A stretch of 64,000 nt of DNA from Gandjariella thermophila (GCF_005405885.1 NZ_BJFL01000027.1:1-64000); one strand, 5' to 3'; counted from the stretch's first letter, positions 1-9,738 are shown. Notes: generated by a model from the sequence alone, not told the origin. Numbers and translations are program-made.

Positions 1-476
1 GACCCCAGGTCAACTACGGTCGCCAGGTAGAGCCACCCCTCGCGCGTCGGGATATACGTGATGTCCCCGGCCCACGCGATGTCGGGCGCGGTGGGCTTGA
101 AGTCGCCCCGGAGCCGGTCGGGGACGGATGTGGGCCCCTGGTCAGGGATCGTTGTGCGGCACCGCCGCTTCGGTAGCTCCCCGACGATGTCGTTGTCACG
201 CATGAGCCGCTCCACCCGCTTGTGGTTCACCCGCCATCCGCGGCGGCGTAACTCGGCGGTCATCCGCGGGGACCCGTAGGTCCGGCCCGACTCTTCGTGA
301 ATCGCGCGTATCTCGGCCAGCAGCCGTTGCTCCGCTCGTTCAGCGTCGCCGGGTCCTTCCTGCTCGCGCTCCTTCCACGCATAGTAGGCCGAGGTAGACA
401 CCTGCGCGGCCTGGCAGGCTGCCGCTACCGGGAACCCGTCGGCCTTCTGGGAGTCGACGAAGCGGTAGCGGGTCAC
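1..476 (-). CDS. IS3-family transposase OrfB (integrase catalytic domain), 3' part cut by window edge
   Basis: The frame opens at a GTG overlapping the orfA stop and stays open to base 1 (158 codons visible). It starts VTRYRFVDSQKADGFPVAAA, continues with an HTH_21-like stretch (RTYGSPRMTAELRRRG) typical of IS3 OrfB, and reaches WAGDITYIPT, which carries the first aspartate of the DDE catalytic triad. The remaining D and E lie beyond the window. Translation probably occurs mainly as an OrfAB frameshift fusion. Confidence 0.85.
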   Translation of the reverse strand, partial: MTRYRFVDSQKADGFPVAAACQAAQVSTSAYYAWKEREQEGPGDAERAEQRLLAEIRAIHEESGRTYGSPRMTAELRRRGWRVNHKRVERLMRDNDIVGELPKRRCRTTIPDQGPTSVPDRLRGDFKPTAPDIAWAGDITYIPTREGWLYLATVVDLG

Positions 477-790
477 TCGGTCGACTCCTTCACCCAGAAG
501 GCCACGGCTCGCTTGAGCAGCTCCCGCTCCATACGCAGCCGGGCGTTCTCCCGTTCCAGCTCCCGCAGCCGCGCCCGCTCCTCGGTGGTCAGGCCCTCCT
601 GTTCACCACGGTCGATGCGGTCGGCCTTGACCCAGTTGCCAAGCGTGGAGTCATAGATCCCTAGCTCGCGGGCCACCTCGGCGATCGACTTTCCCGAGGT
701 ACGGACCAACTCCACGGCATCACGCTTGAACTCGTCGGTGAACCTCCGACGAGCCCGCTTCACCGTCGGTCGCTCTCCCACAGCGAACAC
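473..790 (-). CDS. IS3-family transposase OrfA (helix-turn-helix protein)
   Basis: This 105-residue protein has the IS3 OrfA layout. An N-terminal helix-turn-helix (RRFTDEFKRDAVELVR, then KSIAEVARELGI with W53) binds the element ends. A C-terminal leucine-zipper coiled coil (RELERENARLRMERELLKRA, about 76-95) mediates multimerisation with OrfB. The TGA stop overlaps a GTG that opens the orfB frame. In this family OrfAB is usually produced by a -1 ribosomal frameshift near this overlap. The gene looks intact, so the element may be functional if orfB is complete outside the window. Confidence 0.9.
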   Translation of the reverse strand: MFAVGERPTVKRARRRFTDEFKRDAVELVRTSGKSIAEVARELGIYDSTLGNWVKADRIDRGEQEGLTTEERARLRELERENARLRMERELLKRAVAFWVKESTE

Positions 791-841
791 TCTCTCCTGT
801 CATCTGAGGTGTCCGGTCAACGGGGGGAGGTCCCCGTCCAC

Positions 842-970
842 GCCTCCCGCGCCCGCTCGACCGATGACCTCGCGCACGAGACCCGGCGCTTCCTGCGACG
901 CCGCCAACGCCAGCCACGCCTTGTCAGCGGCTACTTCCACGCCCCTCACGTCCGCTACGCGATCATGTAG
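842..970 (+). pseudogene. C-terminal remnant of an IS630-like transposase
   Basis: The last 42 codons before a TAG read STDDLAHETRRFLRRRQRQP then a YFHAP-HVRYA end. This matches the C-terminus of IS630-type transposases as I remember them. No start or catalytic part is present. The fragment begins where the IS3 element ends, so the IS3 insertion or an associated deletion probably removed the rest. Assignment is by motif similarity only. Confidence 0.5.
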
Positions 971-989
971 GCAACCGAACTGTTCCCGC

Positions 990-1456
<467 letters not shown>

Positions 1457-1918
1457 GTGACACGGACGGACACAGCCTCGCGTGTGATCTCCGCCCCGGT
1501 TGAGCGCGTCTACGCCGCCCTCGTCGACCCGGACGCGCTGACGGCCTGGCTACCCCCTGACGGGATGAGCGGCGAACTCGAACGATTTGACGCGCGGCCC
1601 GGCGGGTCATTTCGGATGATCCTGACCTACGCGGACGCCTCGGAGGCAGCGGGCAAGACCACCGCGGACTCCGACGTCGTCGAAGCGCGGTTCGTTGACA
1701 TCATCTCCGGCACAAGGGTCGTGCTGGCCGTGGACTTCGTCTCGGACGACCCCGCCTATGCCGGCACAATGACCATGACCTGGGAGGTCACGAAAGCCGA
1801 CGGCGGGGCTCGCGTCGAGATCCGCGCGGACGACGTTCCTGCCGGTATCCGCGCCGAAGATCACGCCGCCGGGCTCGCCTCGTCGCTGGCGCATCTTGCC
1901 GCCTACGTGGAGCGCTAA
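1457..1918 (+). CDS. SRPBCC (AHSA1/START-like) domain protein
   Basis: A 153-residue protein covering a single SRPBCC fold: an N-terminal strand with SRVISAPVERVYAALVDPDA, the FDARPGGSFRM turn and a final amphipathic helix (LASSLAHLAAYVER). Family members bind small hydrophobic ligands or act as hormone-response-like ATPase activators; the substrate here is unknown. I start at GTG 1457 because homology begins at VTRTDTASRV. An ATG at 1376 would add a 27-residue low-complexity tail. It is followed after about 65 bases by an alpha/beta hydrolase in the same direction, possibly one transcript. Confidence 0.8.
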   Translation: MTRTDTASRVISAPVERVYAALVDPDALTAWLPPDGMSGELERFDARPGGSFRMILTYADASEAAGKTTADSDVVEARFVDIISGTRVVLAVDFVSDDPAYAGTMTMTWEVTKADGGARVEIRADDVPAGIRAEDHAAGLASSLAHLAAYVER

Positions 1919-1985
1919 CCGCCGACGGGACCACTGGCGCCCAGGGGTGCGATGAGTTCTCGACGGGGAAGGTGTCTACTCGGTT

Positions 1986-2855
1986 ATGACTACGCACCTG
2001 CTCGAGATTCCCGAGGTCGACCTCGCCTACGACGTTCACGGACCGCTGCCCACCACCGACGGACGCCCACCGTTGGTGATGATCGGCCAGCCCATGGACG
2101 CCAGCGGCTTCAGCACGTTGGCGTCGCACTTCCCCGACCGCACTGTGGTGACCTACGACCCGCGCGGCCTCGGCCGCAGCACCCGCAAGGACGGCCGGGT
2201 CGACCATGCGCCCACAACCCAGGCTGCCGACGTGCACGCCGTCATCGAGGCGCTCGGCGCGGGCCCGGTCGAGATGTTCGCGAGCAGCGGCGGCGCGGTG
2301 ACCGCACTCGCCCTCGTGGCCGCGTACCCCGACGACGTGACCATCCTGGTGGCGCACGAGCCGCCGCTCATTCCGGTTCTCCCCGACGCCCAGGCTGCCG
2401 AGCGCGCCCGGGCGCGCGTCCGGGACGCGTACGAGGCCAAGGGCTGGGGTGCCGGCATGGCGGCCTTCATCGCGATGACGTCGTGGCGGGGCGAGTTCAC
2501 CGACGAGTACTTCGCCCAGCCCGCGCCGGATGCCGCCGCGTTCGGGATGCCGGCCGAGGATGACGGCTCCCGTGACGATCCGCTGCTCTCCGACCGGTCC
2601 TGGGCGGTCAGCAGCTACCGCCCCGACGTCGACGCGCTGACCGCGGCGCGGACGCGGGTCGTGATCGCCGTGGGCGAGGAGTCCCGAGACATGTTCACCG
2701 GACGCACCTCGGTGGCGACGGCCAGGCTGCTCGGTCAGCAGGCGACGGTGTTCCCGAGCCACCACGGCGGCTTCCTCGGTGGCGACTCCGGCTACGCCGG
2801 GCAGCCCGAGGCCTTCGCGCGCAAGCTGCGCGGGGTCCTCGACGATGCGCGCTGA
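1986..2855 (+). CDS. alpha/beta hydrolase
   Basis: A 289-residue alpha/beta hydrolase. The order is visible: oxyanion-side strand (PPLVMIGQPMDASGFSTL), a YDPRGLGRS turn, the nucleophile elbow FASSGGAV with the serine near residue 100, and a late histidine in PSHHGGFLG (about 258-265). An acid residue sits in the preceding loop. The elbow reads ASSGG rather than the textbook GxSxG, a common variant in esterase/haloperoxidase-like members. No signal peptide, so cytosolic. Substrate cannot be told from sequence. Confidence 0.85.
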   Translation: MTTHLLEIPEVDLAYDVHGPLPTTDGRPPLVMIGQPMDASGFSTLASHFPDRTVVTYDPRGLGRSTRKDGRVDHAPTTQAADVHAVIEALGAGPVEMFASSGGAVTALALVAAYPDDVTILVAHEPPLIPVLPDAQAAERARARVRDAYEAKGWGAGMAAFIAMTSWRGEFTDEYFAQPAPDAAAFGMPAEDDGSRDDPLLSDRSWAVSSYRPDVDALTAARTRVVIAVGEESRDMFTGRTSVATARLLGQQATVFPSHHGGFLGGDSGYAGQPEAFARKLRGVLDDAR

Positions 2856-3027
2856 CGGTCGTCCCCAGAGACCCCTGGTGACGAGGCCGGGGTGAAGTGT
2901 GCGAGGACGGGAGGCGTGGGTCGGAGTGCTGGAACTCTGACGGCTGGCAAGAAAATCCGGCTCGGGTGTCACATTCGGCCCGTGGCTGGTGTCTCCATGC
3001 CGAGAGCACCCAACCGGAGGAGGAATC

Positions 3028-3606
3028 ATGGCCAGCAGTACCCGGATCCCGAAGGCCGAGCTGACGGGTGTATACGGCGCTGTGGTCAAGCGGATGTCCC
3101 GCAGGATGTTCGGCGACGTGCCCGAGCCGGTCGAGGTCGCGTGGCACAACCGGAAGGTGCTGAGCTTCAGCTTCAGCCTCGGTCGTCAGACCCAGAAGTG
3201 GGACCAGTGTGACGAGAACCTGAAGTCCTTCGCCCACATGGCGGTGGCCAGCTTGGTCGGCTGCGGCTTCTGCCTGGACCTCGGCTACTTCCAAGCCCAC
3301 AACGAGGGACTCGACGTGACCAAGGCACGTGAGGTGCCCAGGTGGCGTGAGTCGGATGTCTTCACGCCGCTGGAGCGCGACGTCATGGAGTACGCCGAAG
3401 CGATGACGCAGACCCCGCCGACGGTCACCGACGAGATGTCCGCGCGGCTGCTCGACCAGCTCGGCGCGCCCGCGCTGGTGGAGCTGACCGCGTTCATCGC
3501 GCTGGCGAACCTCTACACCCGTACCAACACCGCGTTCGGCATCAAGTCGCAGGAGTTCTCGGCCGCCTGCGGTCTCAAGCCGCTCCCCGTAGCCCCGACG
3601 ACATGA
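3028..3606 (+). CDS. carboxymuconolactone decarboxylase/AhpD-like protein
   Basis: A 192-residue member of the carboxymuconolactone decarboxylase/AhpD superfamily. The alkylhydroperoxidase-type motif is visible around residues 75-90 (GCGFCLDLGYFQAHNEG, a CxxC-like pair followed by H), the usual thiol-based peroxidase or decarboxylase centre. I choose ATG 3028 because AGGAGGA lies 7 bases upstream. Its stop overlaps (ATGA) the start of a broken ECF sigma gene. Carboxymuconolactone decarboxylase genes are a known companion of ECF41/SigJ-type sigma factors, so this was probably that pair before the sigma gene was damaged. Confidence 0.85.
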   Translation: MASSTRIPKAELTGVYGAVVKRMSRRMFGDVPEPVEVAWHNRKVLSFSFSLGRQTQKWDQCDENLKSFAHMAVASLVGCGFCLDLGYFQAHNEGLDVTKAREVPRWRESDVFTPLERDVMEYAEAMTQTPPTVTDEMSARLLDQLGAPALVELTAFIALANLYTRTNTAFGIKSQEFSAACGLKPLPVAPTT

Positions 3607-3755
3607 CCGACGACCCGTTCGTCACCCACCGCAGCCTGCTCTTCACCGTCGCCTGCGAGAGGCTCGGCTCCGCCGCCGAGGCCGAGGATCGTCCAGGAGA
3701 CCTGGCTGCGGTGGGCCGACGCCGCCCGCGACGGGACGCGACCCACCGCCACCGC
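3603..3755 (+). pseudogene. truncated, frameshifted ECF (SigJ/ECF41-like) sigma factor
   Basis: The first 29 codons (MTDDPFVTHRSLLFTVACER, then LGSAAEAED) are the region 2 start of SigJ-type ECF sigma factors. At about 3690 the frame breaks: GAGGATCGTCCAGGAG appears where GAG-GAC-ATC-GTC-CAG-GAG is expected. The other frame continues with VQETWLRWADAARDGTR. Homology ends near 3750, where the opposite strand becomes a PolX/PHP fragment. Regions 3 and 4 are gone, so it cannot be a functional sigma factor. Confidence 0.75.
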
Positions 3756-3759
3756 GAGG

Positions 3760-4110
3760 CGCGCCGAACACCGCCTCGGCGTCGAACGTCGACTCCGGCC
3801 GGCCCCGGCCCGCCACCAGTCGCCCGGTGCAGTGCCCAAGCACGTCGACGTGTGGATTGGCGATCGCGGTCAGCATCCGATCGGTCATCTCGGCGGCGGG
3901 CATCCGCAACTGGGAGTGCACACTGGCGACGACCACGTCGAGCCGTTCGAGCAGTTCCTCTTCCTGGTCGACGCCACCGTCGGAAAGGATGTCGACCTCG
4001 ATCCCGGTAAGGATGCGGAATGGCGCGAGTTCGCTGTTGAGCTCGGCCACCAGGTCCAGCTGCCGCCGCAGTCGCTGCGCGGAGAGGCCGTTGGCAATGG
4101 CGAGGCGGCG
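3760..4110 (-). pseudogene. PHP-domain (PolX-type) fragment
   Basis: About 115 codons read RLAIANGLSAQRLRRQLDLV, a GIEVDIL motif, LDVVVASVHSQL, NPHVDVLGHCTGR and GRGRPESTFDAEAV. This order is the C-terminal PHP domain of bacterial PolX (DNA polymerase/3'-5' exonuclease family X) or a stand-alone PHP hydrolase. The metal-binding start of the PHP domain, the polymerase part and the C-terminus are missing. The fragment is flanked by a beheaded sigma gene on one side and the YeeE operon on the other. Confidence 0.75.
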
Positions 4111-4148
4111 ACTGGGACCACCCTGTCTTCCGTCGCCGTCGGAAGCTC

Positions 4149-4565
4149 CTACAGCCCGCAGGAGCCGCGGTCGAGGTGGAAATAACGGGCGTTGGCCCAG
4201 CGGCACAGCCGGATACCCACGACCACGCCGGCGATCGTGACCAGCGCGGGCAGGTAGCCGCTGGCGACCTGGACGATCGGGATTGCCGGGCAGCCACCGG
4301 AGATCGCCCAGCCGGTGCCGAACAGGACCGCGCCGGGGATCACGCCCGCGTGGATGCGCCCCGGAGTGCGACGAACCCGCAGCAGAGCGAACGCCACCGC
4401 GATGATCACGACGGCGCCGGCGAAGGCGAGGAACATGCGCAGGTCCTGGAAGGTGAACATACGGTTCAGTTCGCCGTAATCGCCGAACCCGATGTTGGCG
4501 ACGGTGTAGCCGAGGGCCAACCCGGTGATGATGTTGGCCAGCAGAACGGCGCCCCGGGTACGCAT
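4149..4565 (-). CDS. DUF6691/YeeE-YedE family membrane protein (sulfur-compound transport)
   Basis: A 138-residue membrane protein with four hydrophobic segments (about 7-24, 39-58, 71-91, 106-124). It is a half-size YeeE/YedE-type unit with the conserved GTGWAISGGCPAIPIVQVAS motif, whose cysteine is implicated in passing sulfur ligands in the TsuA family. The ATG at 4565 overlaps the stop of the upstream YeeE gene (ATGA), so the two are translationally coupled and probably form one two-part transporter. It is the last gene of the operon. Confidence 0.85.
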   Translation of the reverse strand: MRTRGAVLLANIITGLALGYTVANIGFGDYGELNRMFTFQDLRMFLAFAGAVVIIAVAFALLRVRRTPGRIHAGVIPGAVLFGTGWAISGGCPAIPIVQVASGYLPALVTIAGVVVGIRLCRWANARYFHLDRGSCGL

Positions 4566-5212
4566 CAGATCACCTTCCACAGCAGGAACGACACCGCGAC
4601 GGCGATGCCGAAGAACACGGCGGTCGCCACGATGCTGACCGGGCGGAGCCGGCCGCAGCCGCTGAGCCCGTGGCCGGAGCTGCACCCGCCGGCCAGCCGG
4701 GTGCCAAATCCCACCAGCACTCCCCCGACGAACAACACGATGACCATGGTGGTGGGGTTGGCGGTGACCAGGTCCCGGAAATCCGGGCCCATGTCGAAGC
4801 GAACCTGGAACCGCCCGGACGTGATCGCGGCGATCCATCCGCCGAGGACGATCGACACCAGCAGGGCGGCCTGGGTGACGACCGGGGCCGGTCGGAGGCC
4901 CGTCGCCGAGGGGTTCTCGCCCGGCGTCGACTCGGCCGCTGGTTCCGGCGGCCGCGTATCGCCGTGCGGCGGCATGGGTACGGCGGGGGCGGTTCCGAAG
5001 TGCTCGGCGGTGGCCGCGGCAAGCGCGTCGGCGAGCGCGCGGTCGTCGGTGAACTCCTCCTCCACTCGCTCGAGGTCGCGCTCGCGGCGCCAGTGCACCA
5101 CGCGATCCCACGCCGAGGACACCCCGAGGGATCGATCGGTGGCGACGGTGTAGCCGATGGTGACCAGAGCGAGCCCGATCGCGCCCGCCCACCAGGGCCA
5201 GTAGCTACTCAT
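4565..5212 (-). CDS. YeeE/YedE-type thiosulfate/sulfur transporter subunit
   Basis: A 215-residue protein with an N-terminal TM (about 5-23), a long charged cytosolic linker rich in acidic and proline residues, then three TMs carrying [20 protein letters not shown], the hallmark cysteine motif of TsuA/YeeE proteins that import thiosulfate. I start at ATG 5212, which overlaps the upstream stop (ATGA). An in-frame start further upstream would add 12 residues inside the preceding gene. It works with the DUF6691 partner immediately downstream. Confidence 0.85.
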   Translation of the reverse strand: MSSYWPWWAGAIGLALVTIGYTVATDRSLGVSSAWDRVVHWRRERDLERVEEEFTDDRALADALAAATAEHFGTAPAVPMPPHGDTRPPEPAAESTPGENPSATGLRPAPVVTQAALLVSIVLGGWIAAITSGRFQVRFDMGPDFRDLVTANPTTMVIVLFVGGVLVGFGTRLAGGCSSGHGLSGCGRLRPVSIVATAVFFGIAVAVSFLLWKVI

Positions 5213-5751
5213 GCGGGGCCTCTCATCCAGTCGACGAGCCGGGCCCACCAGCCGCGCCTGGAGCCGGGGGCCTGCGGTCTGCTGGGGGCGGGGTGTTCTG
5301 GTGGGTTGGGTGGGGGCTGGTGAGCCGGAGCGGGTGACGCCCGGTGATACCAGGCTGGAGCCGGCGGAGGTGCCGGTTCGAACTGGGCCGTGGTCTCCGC
5401 TGCCCCGGTTCCCGGTCGGGACGGCGGCTCAGGCTGCCGGGGCGGTACCGGGTGGAACCACGATGCGGGCTCCGCCGACCCCGGGTGATGCCGCGGCGGT
5501 GGGGCCTGCCCGAATGCCTGCCGCGGATCGGCCGCGCCGGACCGGCCCGCGTCGGCTGCCTGTCTGAGGTGTTGCGCATGGCGTCCGTTCGGCAACAGGC
5601 TGATCGGCACGCGCTCGCCGGTGAGCGCCAACTGGTAGCGCGCGCATTCGCGCCACCGGTCCTCGCTGTCGCAGTAGTAGTCGCGCCAACTCTGTAAGCT
5701 CGCCTTGAGCAGGGGGAAAAGGGGACATCCTACGGCGTGCGAGCAGGCCAC
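5209..5751 (-). CDS. conserved Cys/Trp-containing protein leading the thiosulfate-transport operon
   Basis: A 180-residue protein of two parts. The N-terminal 55 residues carry closely spaced cysteines and aromatics ([43 protein letters not shown]), a pattern suggesting a metal or Fe-S site, though no cofactor can be assigned. The rest is a proline-rich tail ending in [14 protein letters not shown] choose GTG 5751 because GGGAG lies 7 bases upstream and homology-like sequence starts there. Its stop overlaps the YeeE start, so it is the first gene of a three-gene operon and presumably serves sulfur uptake or oxidation. Confidence 0.65.
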   Translation of the reverse strand: MACSHAVGCPLFPLLKASLQSWRDYYCDSEDRWRECARYQLALTGERVPISLLPNGRHAQHLRQAADAGRSGAADPRQAFGQAPPPRHHPGSAEPASWFHPVPPRQPEPPSRPGTGAAETTAQFEPAPPPAPAWYHRASPAPAHQPPPNPPEHPAPSRPQAPGSRRGWWARLVDWMRGPA

Positions 5752-6264
5752 CTCGCTCCCTTCTGACCGGCGCACCCGCCCGACTGGGAAGGCGGTACAG
5801 CGCGGTCTCGTCGTTCTTGCCGTCGCAGAAACCGAGCCGTGATCTCGGAGCGTCGGGGAGTGTAGGCACGGCGTCCCGGTGGTGAACACCCCGCGCCATG
5901 TTCGGGCCCGACACACCACCGAATTGGCCTCACCGCCGCTTCGTCAAGTCATTACCTGGGTATCTTCAGCGCGCTGGTTCGAGCCGTGGGACACCTCCGG
6001 TATTCACCCAGACGTGCCGAGGAAGACATGGGGTGTGTCCTCACCGGACAGTGGATGGCAGATTTGTGCCGCGTCGTGAGATAGAACACTCGACAGATAC
6101 GCCTGGGTTCCCACGCTGCCAATACCCAGACCTTCGCTGGCGAACGGTCCACCACGTCCACCATTCCGGTTTCCACCTCGTCACCGCGCGGCCCAGTTCG
6201 TCAATGACCGCGTCAAACGGAGGCCGAGTCACCGTGCCGGCGGCCTGTGCGGGCCGCCCGCCGG
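5752..6264. other. long intergenic region upstream of the thiosulfate-transport operon
   Basis: Short overlapping frames exist on both strands but none has a plausible ribosome-binding site, codon bias or recognisable motif. The AT content is higher near 5880-6100 than in the flanking genes, as expected for regulatory DNA. It must contain the promoter of the operon that starts at 5751. Confidence 0.5.
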
Positions 6265-6711
6265 CTACCACGCGGTGCCAGCGCGTTCGTCGACCGGCTC
6301 GCTGCGGTGTGCGGTGAGGTGCGGTGGCGTGGTGGCGGCGACGCCGGTGAGGATGGCCACCAGGCACTCCAGGTCCTGGTCGAACTGCCGGCGCTCGGCC
6401 GGCGTGGACGCGGGGCGCCGCGACCACGCCCGCACGAAAGCCCCGCAGATGTCGACCAGCCAGCGTGCGACCGCACGGGCCGTTCCGGGCTGTGCCGGTT
6501 GCTCACCGGGCAACATCGCGAGCCTCAGGTGGTCGGCGAGGCGGTCGATCTGCCGCACCGCGTGCTGCGGGGCCCCATGCCCGGCCGCCGACGTGTCGAG
6601 CCCGGCGGTCACCACGGGATGGTTGGCCAGAACGGCGTGCAACCGCACCCACAATGAGCGGTCGGTGATGACGCGATTGTGCTCGGCTGTCACCCCATGC
6701 CCGATGGCCAT
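6265..6711 (-). CDS. hypothetical helical protein
   Basis: A 148-residue protein I do not recognise. Codon use is typical of the genome (nearly all third positions G or C), which supports real coding. Predicted content is mostly helical (RQIDRLADHLRLAML, ARAVARWLVDICGAFVRAW, ERRQFDQDLECLVAILTGVA), with no signal peptide or TM segment. No good Shine-Dalgarno sequence precedes ATG 6711, so the start is uncertain or the message is leaderless. It stands alone, convergent to nothing obvious. Confidence 0.55.
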   Translation of the reverse strand: MAIGHGVTAEHNRVITDRSLWVRLHAVLANHPVVTAGLDTSAAGHGAPQHAVRQIDRLADHLRLAMLPGEQPAQPGTARAVARWLVDICGAFVRAWSRRPASTPAERRQFDQDLECLVAILTGVAATTPPHLTAHRSEPVDERAGTAW

Positions 6712-7141
6712 CGCGTAGCAGACTAATCAGCGCCACGCCCGCGGTGAAAGGCACCCCCATGTCATAAAGCCACAGAGACCCTCGTCAACCGGTCCAACCT
6801 TGACCGTAGTGACACTGGACTTGCGATCTGCAAATTTCAGCCATCTGCAGCAGACCGGCCGCGCCCGGCAGACACAGCGTGGTCCCGGACGCGGTGGCTG
6901 CCGAGAGAGGGGGGCGTACTGCGTCGAATCCGCCCGCGCCGCCGATCACGGAAGCGCCGACAGTAGCATCGAACCGGAGAAACTTTCGCATTGATCGGTG
7001 ACAACAGGCGCGAGCGGGAAAGCGGTGTGGTTTACGGGTGGAGCTCAACCGTCGACTGGGCCTAGCCTGCCCCGTGTCGGTCCCACTCCGACCGCCGACT
7101 CTCCCCGGTCGGCGCCGCCGATTGCCCCCTTATCGGCGACA
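6712..7141. other. intergenic region before the copA 3' end
   Basis: No supported gene. Frames here lack ribosome-binding sites and recognisable sequence. The copA terminator candidate begins at its right edge. Confidence 0.45.
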
Positions 7142-7193
7142 GGCCCGGCGCCCCCGCCGCGCTCCTCCCCCGCCGCGCGCGGGGCGCCGGGCC
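7142..7193 (-). terminator. GC-rich hairpin downstream of copA
   Basis: A perfect 13-bp inverted repeat, GGCCCGGCGCCCC (7142-7154) and GGGGCGCCGGGCC (7181-7193), surrounds a 26-base loop. It lies about 70 bases past the copA stop. There is no T-tract, as is common for actinobacterial terminators. Confidence 0.5.
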
Positions 7194-7260
7194 ACGGGCC
7201 GCAACGACGGGGGCACCCAGGGGCGCCACCACCCGCCCGGTCGCGTCCCGCCCGCGGCCG

Positions 7261-9522
7261 TCAGGTGACCGGGTCCGCGCTGCGGAAGCGGCGTAGTCGC
7301 AGGCTGTTGGACACGACGAGGCAGCTGGAGCAGGCCATCGCCGCGCCGGCGATCATCGGGTTGAGCAGGCCGGCGGCGGCCAACGGCAGGGCGGCCAGGT
7401 TGTAGGCGAAGGCCCAGAACAGGTTGGTCCGGATGGTGGCGAAGGTCCGCCGGGCCAGCCGGATGGCGTCCACGGCGGCGCGCAGGTCGGCGCGGACGAG
7501 GGTGAGGTCGCTGGCGTGGATGGCGGCGTCGGTGCCGCTGCCCATGGCCAGGCCGAGGTCGGCGGCGGCCAGCGCGGCGGCGTCGTTGACCCCGTCGCCG
7601 ACCATCGCCACCACGTGCCCTTCGGCGCGCAGGTCCTCGACGGCACGCACCTTGTCCTCGGGCAGCACCCCGGCGATCACCTCGTCGATGCCGACCTCGG
7701 CGGCCACCGCGCGGGCCACGGCCGGCGAGTCGCCGGTGAGCAGTACCGGACGCAATCCGAGGGCGCGCAGTTCCCGCACCGCCTGCGCCGATGTGGGCCG
7801 GACCGTGTCGGCCACCGCGAGCACCGCGCGGGCCTGCCCGTCCCAGGCCACGGCGACCGCTGTCCGCCCGGCCTGCTCGGCGGCGGCGACGGCCCGGCGC
7901 AGTTCCTCGGGGCAGGAGATGTCGCGCTGTTCCAGCAAGGCCGGCCGACCGACCAGCACCATGCGGCCGTCGACGGTGCCCTCGGCACCCAGGCCCGGGT
8001 GGGCGCGGAAGTCCGCGAGCGGCGCCAGGGCGCCCGCCCGCTCGGCGGCCGCGGTGGCGATCGCCCGGCCGATGGGGTGCTCGGAGGCGTGCTCCACCGC
8101 GCCGGCCAGCCGCAACACCTCCGCCTCCGACACCCCGCCGGCGGGGTGCACGGCCAGCAGGCTCATCGTCGCGGTGGTGACGGTGCCGGTCTTGTCCAGC
8201 ACCACGGTGTCCACCCGGTGGCTGCGTTCCAGCGCCTCCGGGCCGTTGACCAGGATGCCCAACTGGGCGCCGCGCCCGCAGCCGACCAGCAGCGCGGTGG
8301 GCGTGGCCAGGCCGAGAGCGCACGGGCAGGCGATGATCAGTACGGCGGCAGCGGTGGTGACCGCGCCCTCCACCGGGGCGCCGGCGCCCAGCCAGAACAC
8401 CAGCGTCAGCACCGACAGCCCGAGCACCCCCGGGACGAACACCGCGGAGATCCGGTCGGCCAGCCGTTGCACCGCGGCCTTGCGGGTCTGTGCCCGTTCC
8501 ACCAGCGCGGCGATCCGGGCGAGGTGGGTGTCCGAGCCGACCCGGGTGACGCGCACCACCAGCCGCCCGCCGCTGTTCACCGAGCCGCCCACCACGGTGT
8601 CGCCGGGCGCCACCTCCACCGGCACCGACTCCCCGGTCAACATGCTCGCATCCACCGCCGACCGACCCTCCTGGACCACGCCGTCGGTGGCGATCTTCTC
8701 CCCGGGCCGCACCACGAACACCTCGCCCACCGCCAGGTGCTCGACGGCAACGCGCTGCTCGCGGCCGTCGCGCAGCACGGCCACGTCCTTCGCGCCCAGT
8801 TCCAGCAGCGCGCGCAGCGCCGCGCCGGCCCGGTGCCGGGACCGGGCCTCGACGTAGCGGCCCGCCAGCAGGAACGTGGTCACCCCCGCGGCCACCTCCA
8901 GGTAGCTGTCCGGCAGCAACGCCGAGGGACGCAGGATCAACTCGAAGGTGTGGTGCCGCCACGGCATGCCCGCACCGCCGACGAACAGGGCGTACAGCGA
9001 CCACAGGAACGCCACGGACACGCCCAGCGACACCAGGGTGTCCATGGTGACCGTGCCGTGCCGCAGGTTGGTCCACGCGGCCCGGTGGAACGGCCAGGCG
9101 CCCCACACCGCCACCGGCGCCGCCAGGGTCAGGCAGGCCCACTGCCACTGCAGGAACTGCAGCGGCGGCACCATCGCCAGCGCCACCACCGGCAGCGTCA
9201 GCGCCAGGCACACGGCCAGTCGCTGCCGCAGTTCGGCCACCGGATCGGTTTCGGAGGGCGACGCGAGCCCTGCGGGTTCGGCGGAGCGCGGCACCTCGGC
9301 GGTGTAGCCGGCGGCCTCCACGGTCGCCACCAGGTCGGCGACGGAGACCGCCGTCTGGTGCTCCACCAGGGCCTTCCGCGTGGCGTAGTTGACCGTGGCT
9401 CGCACCCCGGGCAGCTTGTTCAGCTTGCGTTCCACCCGGGCCGCGCAGGAGGCGCAGGTCATCCCGCCGATGGTCAGTTCGATCCGCTGGCTCAGTGCGG
9501 GTTCGCGCACCGTCTCGCTCAT
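7261..9522 (-). CDS. copA: copper-translocating P1B-type ATPase
   Basis: A 753-residue heavy-metal P-type ATPase that exports Cu(I) across the membrane. Visible in order: one N-terminal HMA domain with GMTCASC (residues 20-26), the first TM block, the actuator TGES motif, the metal-channel CPC in [11 protein letters not shown] (C399), the phosphorylated DKTGT (D443), the TGD nucleotide motif and hinge GDGVND (642-647), and the final TM pair. Length and motif set are complete. CPC with a single HMA supports copper/silver specificity. The gene follows copZ by 6 bases and is clearly in its operon. Confidence 0.95.
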   Translation of the reverse strand: MSETVREPALSQRIELTIGGMTCASCAARVERKLNKLPGVRATVNYATRKALVEHQTAVSVADLVATVEAAGYTAEVPRSAEPAGLASPSETDPVAELRQRLAVCLALTLPVVALAMVPPLQFLQWQWACLTLAAPVAVWGAWPFHRAAWTNLRHGTVTMDTLVSLGVSVAFLWSLYALFVGGAGMPWRHHTFELILRPSALLPDSYLEVAAGVTTFLLAGRYVEARSRHRAGAALRALLELGAKDVAVLRDGREQRVAVEHLAVGEVFVVRPGEKIATDGVVQEGRSAVDASMLTGESVPVEVAPGDTVVGGSVNSGGRLVVRVTRVGSDTHLARIAALVERAQTRKAAVQRLADRISAVFVPGVLGLSVLTLVFWLGAGAPVEGAVTTAAAVLIIACPCALGLATPTALLVGCGRGAQLGILVNGPEALERSHRVDTVVLDKTGTVTTATMSLLAVHPAGGVSEAEVLRLAGAVEHASEHPIGRAIATAAAERAGALAPLADFRAHPGLGAEGTVDGRMVLVGRPALLEQRDISCPEELRRAVAAAEQAGRTAVAVAWDGQARAVLAVADTVRPTSAQAVRELRALGLRPVLLTGDSPAVARAVAAEVGIDEVIAGVLPEDKVRAVEDLRAEGHVVAMVGDGVNDAAALAAADLGLAMGSGTDAAIHASDLTLVRADLRAAVDAIRLARRTFATIRTNLFWAFAYNLAALPLAAAGLLNPMIAGAAMACSSCLVVSNSLRLRRFRSADPVT

Positions 9523-9528
9523 GGACGC

Positions 9529-9738
9529 CTACCGGACGAGCTCGTAGCCCAGGCGCCCGACCGCAGCGCCGATCCGATCGGCCGGCAACGGGTCCGCGCT
9601 GGTCACCATCACCCGCCCGGTGGCCACGTCCACCTCCACCTTCAGCACCCCGCCCAGCGCGCCCAGCTCCTCGCTTACCAACGTCGCGCAGTGCCCGCAG
9701 CTCATCCCGCGCACCGTGTAGACGGACCGCGTCGTCAT
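9529..9738 (-). CDS. copZ: copper chaperone (heavy-metal-associated domain protein)
   Basis: A 69-residue HMA-domain protein with the metal motif GMSCGHC (residues 10-16) in a ferredoxin-like fold. It delivers Cu(I) to CopA or to a copper-sensing repressor. A GAGGAGAG ribosome-binding site precedes the ATG. The downstream copA starts 6 bases later. A perfect palindrome lies 22 bases upstream of the start and may be the metal-responsive operator. The csoR gene itself is not in the window. Confidence 0.95.
   Translation of the reverse strand: MTTRSVYTVRGMSCGHCATLVSEELGALGGVLKVEVDVATGRVMVTSADPLPADRIGAAVGRLGYELVR

Larger units (their letters stand above)
1..840 (-). mobile_element. IS3-family insertion sequence, right part only
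   Basis: An IS3-type orfA/orfB pair reads leftwards and leaves the window at base 1. The outer end upstream of orfA is placed near 840, where the minus strand begins TGGACGGGGACCTCC, a TG-start terminus as expected for IS3 ends. The other terminal repeat and the target duplication lie outside the window, so the boundary is provisional. The end abuts an IS630-like transposase tail on the other strand, suggesting insertion into, or next to, an older element. Confidence 0.7.

Noticed and set aside
6785-7048. 87-codon minus-strand frame near 6.8-7.0 kb
   Set aside because: Mixed codon bias and no start signal; looks like intergenic sequence.
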